Shown in pieces: positions 16,875 to 27,629 of a DNA stretch of 30,127 bases. The DNA is from an uncultured Gilliamella sp. GTDB lineage: Bacteria > Pseudomonadota > Gammaproteobacteria > Enterobacterales > Enterobacteriaceae. Under the pieces are notes generated by a model. That model saw nothing but the letters and a program-made list of their open reading frames with translations. It made no database searches and was not told the DNA's origin. The stretch lies in assembly GCA_945291235.1 (NCBI GenBank), contig CALYQY010000019.1, positions 1 to 30,127 of the forward strand. The letters are read 5' to 3'. A program made the translations under genes and the position numbers. The stretch's first letter is position 1, and each line of letters opens with the position of its first letter.

Positions 16875-19232
16875 ATGAAAAATGATTACTTTTCACATCT
16901 TTCTGACGCCGATAACTGGTGTCAGAAATCAAATGAACAGGAAATGCCTTCTGATGATGTGGCATTTTTGAAGTATCGCTTGCATCAAATTAGTGATACT
17001 CGTGATTTTAATGATGACAGAAAGCAACAACCTACCTATCCAGACATTGAGCGTGTAGCAATCCAACCTCAAATTTGGAATAAACCTTTCAAAGCAAAAT
17101 CCAAGCCAAATAGAAGTTTTATTGCCACAATTCGGCGTTTGATCATGTTTTTGTTGATTGCCATTCAAACTTATTTAGGCACAAATTATTTATCTTCTTT
17201 GCTACCCTATCAAAGTTGGGACAAAATTAATTTTATGGCTAATTGGCAGCTAAATCCTGAACTGGCAATATATAACGTGATTCCCTATATTATTCAAGGA
17301 ATTATAATAGTCCTGTTTGCTATCTTGTTTTGTTGGATCTCAATTGGTTTTTGGACAAGTATTATGGGATTAATTTTGGCGGTCATAGGTAAAGATCGAT
17401 TCACCATACCGATTCCAACTGATCCTGCATCCCATATTGACAATACGCATCGCACTGCTTTAGTTATGCCAATTTGTAATGAAGATGTGGCACGTGTTTT
17501 TGCCGGATTAGAAGCAACTTACCAATCACTCGTCGAAACCGGTCATGCCGCATGTTGTGACTTTTACATTTTAAGTGATACCAATGATCCCGATCTTTAT
17601 GTTAATGAACTGAAAGCTTGGGCTGATTTCAATGCTAAAAAAGCCGATAACGGATGTCAAATTTTTTACCGTCACCGCAAACGTCGTGTAAAACGTAAAA
17701 GTGGTAACATCGATGATTTTTGTCGTCGTTGGGGTCATTTATATGAATATATGATGATTCTTGATGCAGACAGTATTATGACTGGCGACTGTATTTTAAA
17801 AATGATTGCCATGATGGAAATGACACCTAATGCAGGTATTTTGCAATCCCCTCCGAAGTCAGTCAGAATGAAAACACTCTATGGGCGTATTCAACAATTC
17901 GCTAATCAAATATATAGTGATATATTTTGTTCAGGTACTCACTTTTGGCAATTGGGTGAAGCACAATATTGGGGACATAATGCGATGATTCGTTTAAAAC
18001 CTTTTATTGAACACTGTATTTTGTCGCCTTTACAAAAACGTAAAGGGCCTCTTCATATATTGTCACATGATCTTGTGGAAGCGACATTGATGCGACGGGC
18101 TGGTTATGGAGTTTGGATTGCTTATAATCTTAATGGTAGCTATGAAGAGCTTCCTGGCAACATGATTGAAGATCTTAAACGAGATAATCGCTGGTGTATG
18201 GGAAATCTAATCAATTTAAGATTAATCTTTAAAAGTGGAATTACCTTCACCCACCGCATTATGTTTTTGACCAGTGGTATGGCTTATATATCGTCACTTT
18301 TATGGTTGATCTTTTTAATCTTTTCTACATTATTATTATTGGTATTTAACATTTCAGAACCACAATATTTTTACCAATCCAATCAATTTTATCCTACTTG
18401 GCCTAAATGGGATGAACAGTTAGCAATAAGACTATTATCGACAACGTTAATATTATTATTTGCGCCAAAATTTTTTAGCTATGGTATTATCATTGCCAAA
18501 ACCAGAGCAAAAGACGTAGGTGGAATTTTTAAATTAACCTTATCTATCCTTATTGAAATGATATGGTCGATGATTTTAGCCCCTATCCGCATGATATTTC
18601 ATAGTAAATTTGTGGTAAAAGCATGGTTGGGTAGTAAAATCCAGTGGAAATCCCCTTCACGAAATGATGACGCGTTAACATGGGGCGAGTCATTCTATTT
18701 TTGCTGGCCACTGTCAATATTAGGCATTATTTGGTTAGCGATAATAATTTGGCTCAACCCGCAATTTACCTATTGGTACATTGCAATCCTGATACCGTTA
18801 ACTATTTCTCCATTGGTTATTCGTGTTTCGGGTCTTTCTAGTGTGGGAATCAAAGCTCAAAAAGCAGGTTTATTTTTAACCCCTGAAGAAACGCATCCAA
18901 CTCGTGCCGTCACATTGACAGACGATTATTTACAACAAACCGAGGCTGCTTTTGTGCAACATGGCTTTATTATGGCACTTGTAGATCCGGTTTATAATGC
19001 GCTGGCATGTGCATTATCTACTTCACGTCATTTAGCGAATGAAAAAAATCAATTAGTACGTGACGAATTAGTTCATCACTATTTACACACAGATCTTGAA
19101 AAAATTACTAAAGAACAACAATTAGCAATTTTAGAAGATCCTTTCATCCTTTCTCAATTGCATCGCCATATTTGGCTGCAACAAGAAAAATACGACAATT
19201 TGTTCCAATTATGGCAAAATGAGCGTCAATAG
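16875..19232 (+). CDS. opgH: Glucan glucosyltransferase OpgH (MdoH)
   Basis: Inner-membrane GT2-type glucosyltransferase that makes the OPG backbone from UDP-glucose. Start ATG 16875 gives 785 residues; an in-frame GTG at 16842 inside opgG is less likely. The first membrane helix starts near residue 87, after a short hydrophilic N-terminus. Catalytic motifs follow: [13 protein letters not shown], the Asp of [72 protein letters not shown] and the QxxRW-like DNRWCMGNL. Several C-terminal membrane helices are present. E. coli OpgH is 847 residues with a cytoplasmic N-terminus of about 138, so this protein is about 50 residues shorter at that end. A terminator follows. Confidence 0.95.
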   Translation: MKNDYFSHLSDADNWCQKSNEQEMPSDDVAFLKYRLHQISDTRDFNDDRKQQPTYPDIERVAIQPQIWNKPFKAKSKPNRSFIATIRRLIMFLLIAIQTYLGTNYLSSLLPYQSWDKINFMANWQLNPELAIYNVIPYIIQGIIIVLFAILFCWISIGFWTSIMGLILAVIGKDRFTIPIPTDPASHIDNTHRTALVMPICNEDVARVFAGLEATYQSLVETGHAACCDFYILSDTNDPDLYVNELKAWADFNAKKADNGCQIFYRHRKRRVKRKSGNIDDFCRRWGHLYEYMMILDADSIMTGDCILKMIAMMEMTPNAGILQSPPKSVRMKTLYGRIQQFANQIYSDIFCSGTHFWQLGEAQYWGHNAMIRLKPFIEHCILSPLQKRKGPLHILSHDLVEATLMRRAGYGVWIAYNLNGSYEELPGNMIEDLKRDNRWCMGNLINLRLIFKSGITFTHRIMFLTSGMAYISSLLWLIFLIFSTLLLLVFNISEPQYFYQSNQFYPTWPKWDEQLAIRLLSTTLILLFAPKFFSYGIIIAKTRAKDVGGIFKLTLSILIEMIWSMILAPIRMIFHSKFVVKAWLGSKIQWKSPSRNDDALTWGESFYFCWPLSILGIIWLAIIIWLNPQFTYWYIAILIPLTISPLVIRVSGLSSVGIKAQKAGLFLTPEETHPTRAVTLTDDYLQQTEAAFVQHGFIMALVDPVYNALACALSTSRHLANEKNQLVRDELVHHYLHTDLEKITKEQQLAILEDPFILSQLHRHIWLQQEKYDNLFQLWQNERQ

Positions 19233-19238
19233 TAATTT

Positions 19239-19265
19239 ATAGGGCTTTAGCCCTATTTCTTTTTT
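19239..19265 (+). terminator. Rho-independent terminator of opgGH
   Basis: ATAGGGC-TTTA-GCCCTAT (19239-19256) is followed by TTCTTTTT, 7 bp after the opgH stop. It is a strong intrinsic terminator and ends the lipoprotein-opgG-opgH unit. Confidence 0.88.
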
Positions 19266-19294
19266 ATGAATTATCAACCCTCATGGATTTTTTT

Positions 19295-20269
19295 ATGACT
19301 TGGCAACCTTCTGCATCTATCACTAACCTTCTTAAGCGCGCAAAAATCGTTTCTCAAGTAAGACAATTCTTTGCTGACCGATGTATTTTAGAAGTTGAAA
19401 CTCCAACTTTAAGCCAATATGCTGTCACGGATGTGCATTTAAGTTCCTTTGATACCACTTTTTATAAACCAGGCGAATTTGAACTATCTCAAGGACAAAA
19501 AATGACGCTCATTACCAGTCCTGAATACCATATGAAACGCTTACTGGCTGCGGGCAGTGGTCCTATTTATCAAATCTGTAAATCCTTTCGTAATCATGAA
19601 GAAGTGAGTCGAATTCACAATCCCGAGTTTACTATGCTTGAATGGTATCGAATTCAATTTGATATGATGCAAATGATCAACGAAGTCGACGATCTATTAC
19701 AATACGTCTTAGATTGTGAGCCAGCTGAAAGAATTTCATACCAAAAAGCTTTTCAACGTCATTTAAATATCGACCCGCTCGAAGCAGATCACCAAACATT
19801 AATTACTGCTGCAAATCAACTCAACATGGGTATTAAAACTGAAGATTATGATCGAGATTCATTATTACAGTGCTTGTTTAGCTTAGGCGTTGAACCGCAT
19901 ATCGGGAAAGATAGACCCATAGCTGTCTTTAATTTTCCTGCTTCTCAAGCAGCATTAGCCACTATCAGTTCCGAAGATCATCGTGTTGCAAGTCGTTTTG
20001 AGTTCTATTATAAAGGTGTAGAACTTGCCAATGGATTTAAAGAACTGACAAATGCGCAAGAACAAAAGCTACGATTTGAACAAAATAATCTGGATCGCAC
20101 CAAATTAAACTTACCACAACAAAATATTGATGTTGAATTATTAGCAGCAATGGAAGCAGGATTGCCTGATTGTGCAGGCGTTGCGGTAGGATTAGATCGC
20201 CTAATCATGCTAGCGCTTGAGTCACAAAGCTTAGCGGATGTGGTATCATTTACTTTTGAAAGGGCTTGA
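19295..20269 (+). CDS. epmA: EF-P beta-lysyltransferase EpmA (PoxA/GenX)
   Basis: Class II lysyl-tRNA-synthetase-like enzyme that attaches (R)-beta-lysine to elongation factor P; it lacks the tRNA anticodon domain. Start at ATG 19295 (MTWQPSASI), preceded by a GGA ribosome motif; an ATG at 19283 would add four residues and match the E. coli length, so it remains possible. About 324 residues. The class II core is clear: motif 2 at [47 protein letters not shown], and motif 3 at [14 protein letters not shown]. It lies after the opgH terminator, and rmuC starts 2 bp beyond its stop. The partners epmB and efp are not in this window. Confidence 0.95.
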   Translation: MTWQPSASITNLLKRAKIVSQVRQFFADRCILEVETPTLSQYAVTDVHLSSFDTTFYKPGEFELSQGQKMTLITSPEYHMKRLLAAGSGPIYQICKSFRNHEEVSRIHNPEFTMLEWYRIQFDMMQMINEVDDLLQYVLDCEPAERISYQKAFQRHLNIDPLEADHQTLITAANQLNMGIKTEDYDRDSLLQCLFSLGVEPHIGKDRPIAVFNFPASQAALATISSEDHRVASRFEFYYKGVELANGFKELTNAQEQKLRFEQNNLDRTKLNLPQQNIDVELLAAMEAGLPDCAGVAVGLDRLIMLALESQSLADVVSFTFERA

Positions 20270-20271
20270 TT

Positions 20272-21639
20272 ATGCTTGCTGCGTTGGGATTAATTGATTG
20301 GATTGCAATTATTTTTTGTTGTGTATCCTTAATTTTATTGATAATCGTTTTTAAGTACCAATTTACCAGCCATAATCTCAAACAATTATTTGATATTCAA
20401 TTGTCACAGAAAAAAGAGGAATTGCAGACTCTTGTCAAACAAGTCATGCAGTTAGAAAATGAACTTAATGCGTATCGACAACAACACGTTGCTCAAAATA
20501 TGAAAATTAGCGAACTGAAAACTCGCTTAGAAGAAACGCTTAATTCTGCGCATGAACGTCAAACTATTCTTGAACAAAGCGAGCAACGTCTTACAACCCA
20601 ATTTGAAAACTTAGCTAACCGCATATTTGAACACAGTGGTAAAAAAATTGAACAACAAAATAAACAAAGTTTAGATTTTTTATTGTCACCACTTAAAGAG
20701 CAGTTAGAAGGCTTTAAAAAACAAGTTCAAGATAGTTTTGGTCAAGAAGCGAAAGAGCGTCATACACTGACACACGAAATTCGTAATTTGCAGCAACTCA
20801 ATGAGCTTATGACTAAAGAAGCGATTAATCTTACCAATGCCTTAAAAGGAAATAATAAAACTCAAGGAAATTGGGGTGAATTTATCCTCAGTCAAATTTT
20901 GGATAATTCTGGATTACGTTTAGGTTATGAATATGAAACACAAGTAAATCTAACCAATGACGATAATCGACGATTACAGCCTGATGTTATTGTACATTTA
21001 CCTCAAGGTGGTGATGTTGTGATTGATTCAAAAGTCACCCTTGTTGCTTATGAGCGCTATTTTAATGGCGAAGATGACGTCATCAAAGCTAAAGCCATGT
21101 CAGACCACTTGATAGCAGTCCGTAATCATCTTAAACAACTTAGCCAAAAAGACTATCATAAACTTATCGGCATTAATTCGTTAGATTATATTCTGATGTT
21201 TATTCCCGTCGAACCCGCTTTTTTATGTGCCATAGATCAGGATCCCTCATTAATCAATGAGGCACTAAAAAATAATATTATGATAGTCAGTCCAACCACG
21301 CTTTTAGTAGCACTGCGAACTATTCATAATCTATGGCGATTTGAATATCAAAATCGTAATGCCGAATTAATTGCCGATAGAGCAAGTAAACTTTATGATA
21401 AAGTCCGTGGTTTTGTTGAGGATATGGAAAATTTGGGTAACTGTTTAGATAAAGCACAACAAACATTTCAAAATTCAATGAATAAATTGGCTAAAGGACG
21501 AGGTAACGTCATTGGTCAAATTGAAAAATTTCGGGAATTAGGTGTTGAAGTTAAAAAACCGATCGATCCTGATCTTGCTTTAGTGTCACTAGATGAATTG
21601 GAGCAGAAGCAAGAGACTATTTCAAATCAATCATTATAA
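20272..21639 (+). CDS. rmuC: DNA recombination protein RmuC
   Basis: 455 residues (475 in E. coli). An N-terminal membrane helix (residues about 5-25) is followed by a long coiled coil of about 35-150, rich in Gln, Glu and Leu. Then comes the RmuC domain: GNWGEFILSQILDNSGL, QPDVIVHLPQGGDVVIDSKVTLVAYERY (the D and DSK residues of a PD-(D/E)XK-like nuclease core), and INSLDYILMFIPVEPAFLCA. The family limits inversions at short inverted repeats, probably as a nuclease. ATG 20272 is chosen over an in-frame TTG at 20266 because it has AAAGGG upstream and begins the hydrophobic helix. It lies 2 bp after epmA, so the two are probably co-transcribed. Confidence 0.94.
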   Translation: MLAALGLIDWIAIIFCCVSLILLIIVFKYQFTSHNLKQLFDIQLSQKKEELQTLVKQVMQLENELNAYRQQHVAQNMKISELKTRLEETLNSAHERQTILEQSEQRLTTQFENLANRIFEHSGKKIEQQNKQSLDFLLSPLKEQLEGFKKQVQDSFGQEAKERHTLTHEIRNLQQLNELMTKEAINLTNALKGNNKTQGNWGEFILSQILDNSGLRLGYEYETQVNLTNDDNRRLQPDVIVHLPQGGDVVIDSKVTLVAYERYFNGEDDVIKAKAMSDHLIAVRNHLKQLSQKDYHKLIGINSLDYILMFIPVEPAFLCAIDQDPSLINEALKNNIMIVSPTTLLVALRTIHNLWRFEYQNRNAELIADRASKLYDKVRGFVEDMENLGNCLDKAQQTFQNSMNKLAKGRGNVIGQIEKFRELGVEVKKPIDPDLALVSLDELEQKQETISNQSL

Positions 21640-21715
21640 GTAGGTATTGTATTGATAATGAAGAACGTCAGGCATTGAAGATCGCTAAATGCTAGAATAT
21701 ACAGATAAAGTGTCA

Positions 21716-21744
21716 TTCACCATTCTTAAAATAACGTGTATACT
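21716..21744 (+). promoter_or_regulatory. Candidate promoter of xseB-ispA-dxs
   Basis: -35 TTCACC (21716-21721), a 17-bp spacer and -10 TATACT (21739-21744), 26 bp before the xseB ATG. The leader is short and contains AAAGAGGA as the ribosome site. Confidence 0.55.
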
Positions 21745-21769
21745 CACTGAGTAAAAAGAGGATTACCTT

Positions 21770-22015
21770 ATGCCCAAAAAAACGACTAAAGAACCGAGTT
21801 TTGAAGAAACACTGAAACAGCTTGAAACTATCGTCACACATTTAGAAAATGGTGACCTACCCCTAGATGAAGCATTGAATGAATTTGAAAAAGGGGTCAA
21901 GCTTGCCAGAGCGGGTCAAAAACAGTTAAAACAAGCAGAGCAACGGATACAAATTTTATTATCTGAAAATAGTGATGCTGAATTGTCAGATTTTTTAGTG
22001 GATGATGATGAATAA
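21770..22015 (+). CDS. xseB: Exodeoxyribonuclease VII small subunit
   Basis: 81 residues, matching XseB length (80 in E. coli). It shows the helical-hairpin signature [38 protein letters not shown], then [15 protein letters not shown] and an acidic tail. It binds XseA (not in this window) to form exonuclease VII, which degrades single-stranded DNA in mismatch and damage repair. A good ribosome site precedes it. Its 3' end overlaps the ispA start, the usual xseB-ispA-dxs order. Confidence 0.97.
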   Translation: MPKKTTKEPSFEETLKQLETIVTHLENGDLPLDEALNEFEKGVKLARAGQKQLKQAEQRIQILLSENSDAELSDFLVDDDE

Positions 22016-22877
22016 CTTAAAAACGTTGCAAGATCGTATTGATGCTTTTTTAACGTCGTATTTATCAGAAAAATCGGCATCGACTTTGCAACAAGCTATG
22101 AGTTACAGTTTACTTGCTGGTGGTAAGCGAATACGCCCTATTTTAGTCTATTTAACAGGTCAAATGTTTGGTTGTCCACTTGCTAATTTGGACGAACCGG
22201 CAGCCGCAATTGAATCAATCCATACCTATTCGCTTATTCATGATGACCTACCTGCTATGGATAATGATGATTTACGGCGAGGTAAACCTACTTGCCATAT
22301 TCAATTTAATGAAGCACAGGCTATCTTAGCCGGAGACGCATTACAATCATTAGCATTTACATTATTAGCTGAAAGCCAATTCATCGATGATCAAGCCAAA
22401 ATTAGAATGATAACCGAGCTGGCACAAGCAAGTGGTTTAGATGGGATGTGTTTAGGACAATCACTTGATTTACAAGCTGAACACCAATCGATATCACTTG
22501 AGCATCTACAAAAAATTCACTGCTACAAAACTGGCGCTTTGATAAAAGCAGCGATACGCTTAGGCGCCTATGCGAGCGGTAATCAAGCTATCCCTTATTA
22601 TGCTAATTTAGATCATTATGCAAAGGCAATTGGACTTGCTTTTCAAATTCAAGATGACATTTTAGATATTATTGGCGAACAAGCCATTATGGGAAAACCA
22701 CAAGGTTCAGATATTGCACATGAAAAAAGCACTTATCCGGCCTTAATGGGATTAAAAAATGCGCAACAGTTGACACAACAACTTTATCAACAAGCTATCG
22801 ATAGTGTGAAGCAAATACCTTATAATAGTAAGCCATTACAAGACCTTGCTAGTTATATTATTAATCGTAATAGTTAA
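22008..22877 (+). CDS. ispA: Farnesyl diphosphate synthase (geranyltranstransferase)
   Basis: Cytoplasmic prenyl synthase joining IPP with DMAPP and GPP to give farnesyl-PP for quinones and undecaprenyl-P. Three consecutive ATGs (22002, 22005, 22008) overlap the xseB end; the third is chosen because GTGGA lies at a workable distance, giving 289 residues (299 in E. coli). The first Asp-rich motif [15 protein letters not shown] has D79, D80 and D85. The second, QDDILD, has D216, D217 and D220. GGKRIRP and the [14 protein letters not shown] helix are present. It overlaps xseB by 8 bases and is followed 21 bp later by dxs. Confidence 0.96.
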   Translation: MNNLKTLQDRIDAFLTSYLSEKSASTLQQAMSYSLLAGGKRIRPILVYLTGQMFGCPLANLDEPAAAIESIHTYSLIHDDLPAMDNDDLRRGKPTCHIQFNEAQAILAGDALQSLAFTLLAESQFIDDQAKIRMITELAQASGLDGMCLGQSLDLQAEHQSISLEHLQKIHCYKTGALIKAAIRLGAYASGNQAIPYYANLDHYAKAIGLAFQIQDDILDIIGEQAIMGKPQGSDIAHEKSTYPALMGLKNAQQLTQQLYQQAIDSVKQIPYNSKPLQDLASYIINRNS

Positions 22878-22898
22878 CACACTCACTCAATAATAAAG

Positions 22899-24755
22899 AT
22901 GAATTTAGATAATTATCCGCTATTAAAACAAATTAACTCTCCAACCGATCTTAGGCGCTATCCGCTTTCGCAATTATCTGCGATTTGTCGTGAGCTTAGG
23001 CAATTTTTGTTAACTAGTGTAAGTCAATCCAGTGGACATTTAGCTTCCGGTCTTGGCGTAGTTGAATTAACGGTCGCCCTCCATTACGTTTATCATACGC
23101 CATTCGATAAAATTATTTGGGATGTTGGACATCAAGCCTATCCACATAAAATTTTAACGGGTCGCCGTGATCAGATGCTGACTATTCGTCAAAAAGACGG
23201 CATACATTCTTTTCCACATCGAGAAGAAAGCGAATATGACGTATTAACTACAGGACATTCTTCAACTTCAATCAGTGCAGCATTGGGTATTGCCATTAGT
23301 GAACAAAAAAAACAATCAGGTCAAAAAGTTGCAGCCATTATCGGAGACGGTGCATTAACAGCAGGCATGGCATTTGAAGCAATGAATCATGCAGGTCATA
23401 TCAAACCCGATATGTTAGTGATTATAAATGATAATGATATGTCCATTTCTGAAAATACCGGAGCATTAAATCAACATTTAACGCAAATTCTATCCAGTAA
23501 GGCCTATACTTCTTTTCGAGAAAGTGGCAAACGTGTTCTTTCCAATATTCCGCCATTAAAAGAGTTAGTTAAAAAAACAGAAGAACATTTAAAAGGTTTA
23601 ATCACTCCTGCCATTTTATTTGAAGAACTGGGTTTTAATTACATTGGCCCCATTGACGGACATGATATTGAAAATTTAGTCTCCACATTACAAAGAGTGC
23701 GACAATTAAAAGGCCCTCAGTTATTGCATGTCATTACACAAAAAGGGAAAGGCTATGAGCCTGCTGAAAAGAACCCGACACTCTGGCATGGTGTACCAAA
23801 GTTTGATCCTATTGATGGAACTTTCCCGTTAGATAAAAAAATTGCACCCACCTATTCGCAAGTTTTTGGTGAATGGCTGTGTGAAATGGCAGAAAAGGAC
23901 GAGCGATTGATCGCTATTACCCCCGCAATGAGTGAAGGTTCTGGTATGACTGAATTTGCTAAACGTTATCCCAACCAGTTTTATGATGTGGCTATTGCTG
24001 AGCAACATGCGGTAACGTTAGCGGCAGGTTTTGCTATTAGTGACTTTAAACCGATTGTGGCAATCTATTCTACTTTTTTACAACGTGCTTATGATCAAGT
24101 TATTCATGATATTGCAATACAAAATCTGCCTGTTTTGTTTGCAATAGATCGCGCGGGGATCGTGGGTGCAGATGGAGAAACCCATCAAGGGGCATTTGAT
24201 TTAAGTTTTTTAAGATGTATACCAAATCTAGTTATCATGACACCAAGTGATGAAAATGAATGTCGTCAAATGCTATATACTGGCTATCTTCATCAAGGGC
24301 CTGCAGCGGTACGTTATCCTCGAGGAGAAGGAACAGGAACACCGCTAGCACCTTTAAATGCCATTCCATTAGGTCAATCTAAGGTATGCCGAGAAGGCGA
24401 AAAAATAGCTTTACTCAATTTTGGCACATTACTCCCTGAAGTTTTACAAGCTGCCGAGCAAATTAATGCTACAGTTATTGATATGCGCTTTGTAAAACCA
24501 TTAGATGAGAAAGTACTTTTGCAGATTAGCCAAACCCATAATATACTAGTCACAATAGAAGAAAATAGTATTAAAGGCGGAGCAGGAAGTAGCATCAATG
24601 AATTCCTGTTATCGAAAAAAATAAAATGTGATATTTTAAACATTGGATTACCTGACAGGTTTATTCCACAAGGATCACAAAGTGAAATTAGGGCTGAAAT
24701 GGGATTAAACTCAGAACATATTATCGATAAAATCAATAAATTTATAAATCAATAG
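22899..24755 (+). CDS. dxs: 1-deoxy-D-xylulose-5-phosphate synthase
   Basis: Thiamine-diphosphate enzyme making DXP from pyruvate and glyceraldehyde-3-P, the first step of the MEP isoprenoid pathway (also feeding thiamine and pyridoxal). 618 residues (620 in E. coli). The N-terminal TPP-binding GDG motif is [19 protein letters not shown] with the following [30 protein letters not shown] carries the substrate His. The pyrimidine-domain Glu is near residue 368 in [37 protein letters not shown] and RYPRGEGTG complete the set. It is third in the xseB-ispA-dxs operon and is followed 7 bp later by zapA. The ribosome site is weak, which suggests coupling to ispA. Confidence 0.97.
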   Translation: MNLDNYPLLKQINSPTDLRRYPLSQLSAICRELRQFLLTSVSQSSGHLASGLGVVELTVALHYVYHTPFDKIIWDVGHQAYPHKILTGRRDQMLTIRQKDGIHSFPHREESEYDVLTTGHSSTSISAALGIAISEQKKQSGQKVAAIIGDGALTAGMAFEAMNHAGHIKPDMLVIINDNDMSISENTGALNQHLTQILSSKAYTSFRESGKRVLSNIPPLKELVKKTEEHLKGLITPAILFEELGFNYIGPIDGHDIENLVSTLQRVRQLKGPQLLHVITQKGKGYEPAEKNPTLWHGVPKFDPIDGTFPLDKKIAPTYSQVFGEWLCEMAEKDERLIAITPAMSEGSGMTEFAKRYPNQFYDVAIAEQHAVTLAAGFAISDFKPIVAIYSTFLQRAYDQVIHDIAIQNLPVLFAIDRAGIVGADGETHQGAFDLSFLRCIPNLVIMTPSDENECRQMLYTGYLHQGPAAVRYPRGEGTGTPLAPLNAIPLGQSKVCREGEKIALLNFGTLLPEVLQAAEQINATVIDMRFVKPLDEKVLLQISQTHNILVTIEENSIKGGAGSSINEFLLSKKIKCDILNIGLPDRFIPQGSQSEIRAEMGLNSEHIIDKINKFINQ

Positions 24756-24762
24756 GTAAAAT

Positions 24763-25056
24763 ATGGAAACTCAAGCTGTCACTATTCAAATTTTTGGACG
24801 AACGTTAAAATTTAATTGTCCAGTTGATGAAGTGGACGCCCTCAATAATGCTGCGAGAGATCTCGATCTACGCTTGACAAATTTACGTGAAAAATCACCA
24901 CAAGTTGGAAGTGATCAACTAATTATGACGGCTGCACTGAATATCTCTTACGAACTGACTAAAGAAAAAGAAAAGAGTGATCAGTTTAGTGGTCGCTTAA
25001 AATTATTACAACAGTTACTTGATTCGGCTTTAAACTCTAACAATGAATCACTCTAA
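24763..25056 (+). CDS. zapA: Cell division protein ZapA
   Basis: 97 residues (109 in E. coli). ZapA binds and cross-links FtsZ filaments at the division ring. The N-terminal globular part VTIQIFGRTLKFNCPVDEVDALNNAARDLDLRL and the MTAALNISYELTKEKEK helix are typical, followed by a shorter C-terminal coiled coil than in E. coli. The ribosome site AGGTAAA precedes the ATG, 7 bp after dxs. 6S RNA and fau follow in the order zapA-ssrS-fau, which is conserved in gammaproteobacteria. The dxs junction upstream differs from E. coli. Confidence 0.95.
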   Translation: METQAVTIQIFGRTLKFNCPVDEVDALNNAARDLDLRLTNLREKSPQVGSDQLIMTAALNISYELTKEKEKSDQFSGRLKLLQQLLDSALNSNNESL

Positions 25057-25079
25057 TTGTAAATTTAATAAAAATACTA

Positions 25080-25107
25080 TTGTATGATTTTTCAAATTTT
25101 GTATTAT
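25080..25107 (+). promoter_or_regulatory. Promoter of 6S RNA
   Basis: -35 TTGTAT (25080-25085), a 16-bp spacer and -10 TATTAT (25102-25107). Its expected start, about 6-8 bp downstream, coincides with the first bases of the 6S RNA closing stem. Confidence 0.65.
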
Positions 25108-25112
25108 GTTAC

Positions 25113-25296
25113 CCATCTCTGGGATGTTCGCGATTAAGGGTTAGTCCCCTGAGCCGATATTCTTTACTTTAGAATGATGTGACTTTTAATTGGTGTGTAT
25201 GCCTTAATATTAAGGAAACCTAAAAATTAAAACACGTTGTTCACCTTGAACCTTGGGTTCAAGGGTTACGACCCTAACGACATCTTGGAGTTTTCC
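25113..25296 (+). ncRNA. ssrS: 6S RNA
   Basis: Non-coding RNA of about 184 nt that mimics an open promoter and sequesters sigma70 RNA polymerase in stationary phase. Strongly conserved blocks match E. coli SsrS: CTCTGGGATGTTCGC at the 5' end, AGTCCCCTGAGCCGATATT, TTCACCTTGAACC, GGGTTCAAGGGTTAC and the 3' arm GACATCTTGGAG. The terminal arms pair (GGGATGTTCG with CGACATCTT). It sits between zapA and fau, the usual location. The ends are estimated from alignment to remembered E. coli sequence and from the -10 position, so each may be off by a few bases. Confidence 0.96.
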
Positions 25297-25319
25297 TTTT
25301 CTTCATAAGTGATAACTTA

Positions 25320-25865
25320 ATGAACATCCGACAGATTATTCGCCAAAAAAGGCGTCAATTATCGCCTCATGAACGTCAAATTGCCCAGCAACAAGTTTAC
25401 CAAAAAATTGCTGATCATACTGCGATTGGTCAAGCCAAGAATATCGCAATATTTCTCTCTTTCGATGGCGAAATTGAAACTAAACCTATTATTGAATATT
25501 TATGGCAGCAAAATAAAGCTGTCTATTTACCGATAATTCATCCTTTTGTGTCCACTCACTTACTTTTTATTCAATACACGCCTAACAGTCAATTAATCAA
25601 AAATAAGTATGGTATTTTAGAACCCGCTTTAAATGTATTAAATGTCATTCCCCATCAAAAATTAGATATTGTTTTCACTCCTTTAGTTGCATTCGATGAT
25701 CGAGGTTATCGTTTAGGAATGGGCGGCGGATTTTATGATCGTTTGCTAGCTAATTATAAAGCAGACCAAATTTTACCTATAGGTTTAGGTTTTGCCTGCC
25801 AAAAAGTTCAGCAACTAAGCAACCAACCTTGGGATATCCAATTACCTCAAATCATTTATGCCTGA
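25320..25865 (+). CDS. fau: 5-formyltetrahydrofolate cyclo-ligase
   Basis: 181 residues (182 in E. coli YgfA/Fau). It converts 5-formyl-THF to 5,10-methenyl-THF with ATP in the cytoplasm. It shows the N-terminal IRQKRRQLSPHERQ basic helix, AIFLSFDGEIET, the central YLPIIHP, and the family signature VFTPLVAFDDRGYRLGMGGGFYDRLL with the glycine-rich nucleotide loop. It lies 23 bp after the 6S RNA and is probably expressed by read-through of ssrS, as known in E. coli; the ribosome site is weak. E. coli also uses the name ygfA. Confidence 0.95.
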   Translation: MNIRQIIRQKRRQLSPHERQIAQQQVYQKIADHTAIGQAKNIAIFLSFDGEIETKPIIEYLWQQNKAVYLPIIHPFVSTHLLFIQYTPNSQLIKNKYGILEPALNVLNVIPHQKLDIVFTPLVAFDDRGYRLGMGGGFYDRLLANYKADQILPIGLGFACQKVQQLSNQPWDIQLPQIIYA

Positions 25866-26159
25866 ATCACCTTTACAATTATATTAAAAAAAGTGATTGA
25901 AATTTGTATCATTTAAAATTGAATAGTTGTATACTTATTTACGCTTCATTTCTTAACTTTGTTTTTTTAAACAATGGCTATTCAAAAGTAATAATTTGTA
26001 AATTACAATCTTTCTTTTTACAGTATGTTATTCATCCTTTTAGTTCTTTTTTTGTTTTGTATTATTGTTTCATACTCAAGTCTTAGGGAATAAATATTCT
26101 AACTCATGGTGGAATTTTATTTCTTAAGACTTTTTTTTATAATAAAAAGGAGTGTAGCA
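25866..26159 (+). other. AT-rich intergenic region upstream of katA
   Basis: 294 bp with no convincing gene. It is strongly T-rich. A weak AATCAC/GTGATT stem (6 bp, long loop) lies just after the fau stop. An open frame at 25904-26086 lacks a ribosome site and protein-like composition. The katA promoter must lie here, and the katA ribosome site AAGGAGTG is at the end. I cannot fix the promoter or find a good OxyR site by eye. Confidence 0.5.
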
Positions 26160-27620
26160 ATGTCAGAAAAAAAAGCCTTAACCACCAACAATGGAGCACC
26201 AATAGCCGATAATCAAAATTCCCGTACCGCAGGTCCTCGAGGCCCTGTATTAATTGATGATTATCAGCTTATTGAGAAATTTGCACAATTTAATCGTGAG
26301 AACATTCCTGAAAGACGTGTACATGCTAAGGGTTCGGGTGCACATGGTACATTTATCGTGACTAATGATATCACTCAATATACTTATGCCAGTATTTTTG
26401 CCAAAGTAGGCAAACAAACTCCTGTGTTTGCCCGATTTTCAACTGTTGGCGGTGAACGAGGTTCATCCGATACAGCCCGTGATCCTAGAGGATTTTCTGT
26501 AAAATTTTATACCGATCAGGGAAACTGGGATATTGTAGGTAACAATACACCGGTATTTTTTATACGTGATGCCCTCAAATTCCCAGATTTTATTCACACC
26601 CAAAAACGTGATCCTAAAACCAACTTAAAAGATCCGCAAATGATGTGGGATTTTTGGTCTTTGTCACCGGAGTCACTTCATCAAGTTACCATTTTGTTCT
26701 CTGACCGTGGTATTCCTGACGGCTTTAGACATATGCATGGTTTTGGTAGTCATACTTACAGTATTATTAATAAAGATAATGTTCGGACTTGGGTTAAATG
26801 GCATTTTAGAACGGAACAAGGTATTAAAAATATCCATCCTAAAAAAGCAGCCGAATTAGATGGTAGCAATCCCGACTCAGCACAAGAAGACTTATTTAAT
26901 GCAATTGAACGCGGTGACTATCCTAAATGGCGTCTTTATATGCAGGTAATGACAGAAGAACAAGCCAATCATCATCCTGAAAACCCTTTTGATGTGACAA
27001 AAGTGTGGTCACAAAAACAGTATCCATTAATTGAAGTGGGCGTAATGGAACTTAATCGTAATCCAGAAAACTATTTTGCTGAAGTTGAACAAGCCGCATT
27101 TGAACCAAGTAATGTCGTGCCTGGAACGGGGTTATCGCCAGATAAGATGTTACAAGGGCGAATTTTTGCTTATGCCGATGCACATCGTTATCGTATAGGC
27201 ACAAACTACCAACAATTACCGATCAATGCGCCGAAATGTCCGGTACACAATTATCAACGTGATGGAGCTATGCGCTTTTATACACCAGATAATGCGCCTA
27301 ATTATGAGCCAAATAGTGTTGATAGCGCACCTAAACAACAACCACAATATGCTGAGCCACCGATGCATGTGCCTGCTGGTACAATGGATAGACATGATCA
27401 TCGTGTTGACGATGATTACTATTCACAGCCACGCGCATTATTCAATTTAATGCGTCCCGATCAAAAACAGCTCCTGATTGATAATATTGTCGGTTCAATG
27501 AAAAACGTTGATCGTGATATCCAAATTAGACAGCTTAAACACTTTTATAAAGTCCACCCTGATTATGGTTCTGGTGTTGCCAATGGGTTAGGAATTGAAA
27601 TCGATCTTATCAAAAGTTAG
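26160..27620 (+). CDS. katA: Monofunctional haem catalase KatA
   Basis: Small-subunit (clade 3) catalase that dismutates hydrogen peroxide to water and oxygen; 486 residues, near Proteus mirabilis and Haemophilus catalases (about 484-508). Start at 26160 ([14 protein letters not shown]) with the strong ribosome site AAGGAG; an in-frame ATG at 26106 is rejected. The catalytic H55 lies in [13 protein letters not shown] and N128 in GNNTPVFF. The proximal haem ligand Y338 lies in [37 protein letters not shown] and the NADPH-site region are also seen. It likely protects against host or aerobic peroxide. It has no operon partner: fau ends 294 bp upstream and a large hairpin follows. Confidence 0.96.
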   Translation: MSEKKALTTNNGAPIADNQNSRTAGPRGPVLIDDYQLIEKFAQFNRENIPERRVHAKGSGAHGTFIVTNDITQYTYASIFAKVGKQTPVFARFSTVGGERGSSDTARDPRGFSVKFYTDQGNWDIVGNNTPVFFIRDALKFPDFIHTQKRDPKTNLKDPQMMWDFWSLSPESLHQVTILFSDRGIPDGFRHMHGFGSHTYSIINKDNVRTWVKWHFRTEQGIKNIHPKKAAELDGSNPDSAQEDLFNAIERGDYPKWRLYMQVMTEEQANHHPENPFDVTKVWSQKQYPLIEVGVMELNRNPENYFAEVEQAAFEPSNVVPGTGLSPDKMLQGRIFAYADAHRYRIGTNYQQLPINAPKCPVHNYQRDGAMRFYTPDNAPNYEPNSVDSAPKQQPQYAEPPMHVPAGTMDRHDHRVDDDYYSQPRALFNLMRPDQKQLLIDNIVGSMKNVDRDIQIRQLKHFYKVHPDYGSGVANGLGIEIDLIKS

Positions 27621-27629
27621 TTCACCATA

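Noticed and set aside
25921..25990. Possible OxyR site (ATAGTTGTATACTTAT and a later GGCTATTC) before katA
   Set aside because: Only parts of the ATAG-N7-CTAT pattern are present and the second half-site is not in register.
25904..26086. 60-codon open frame upstream of katA
   Set aside because: No ribosome site, composition simply reflects the T-rich spacer (many Phe, Leu, Tyr), and no domain is recognisable.
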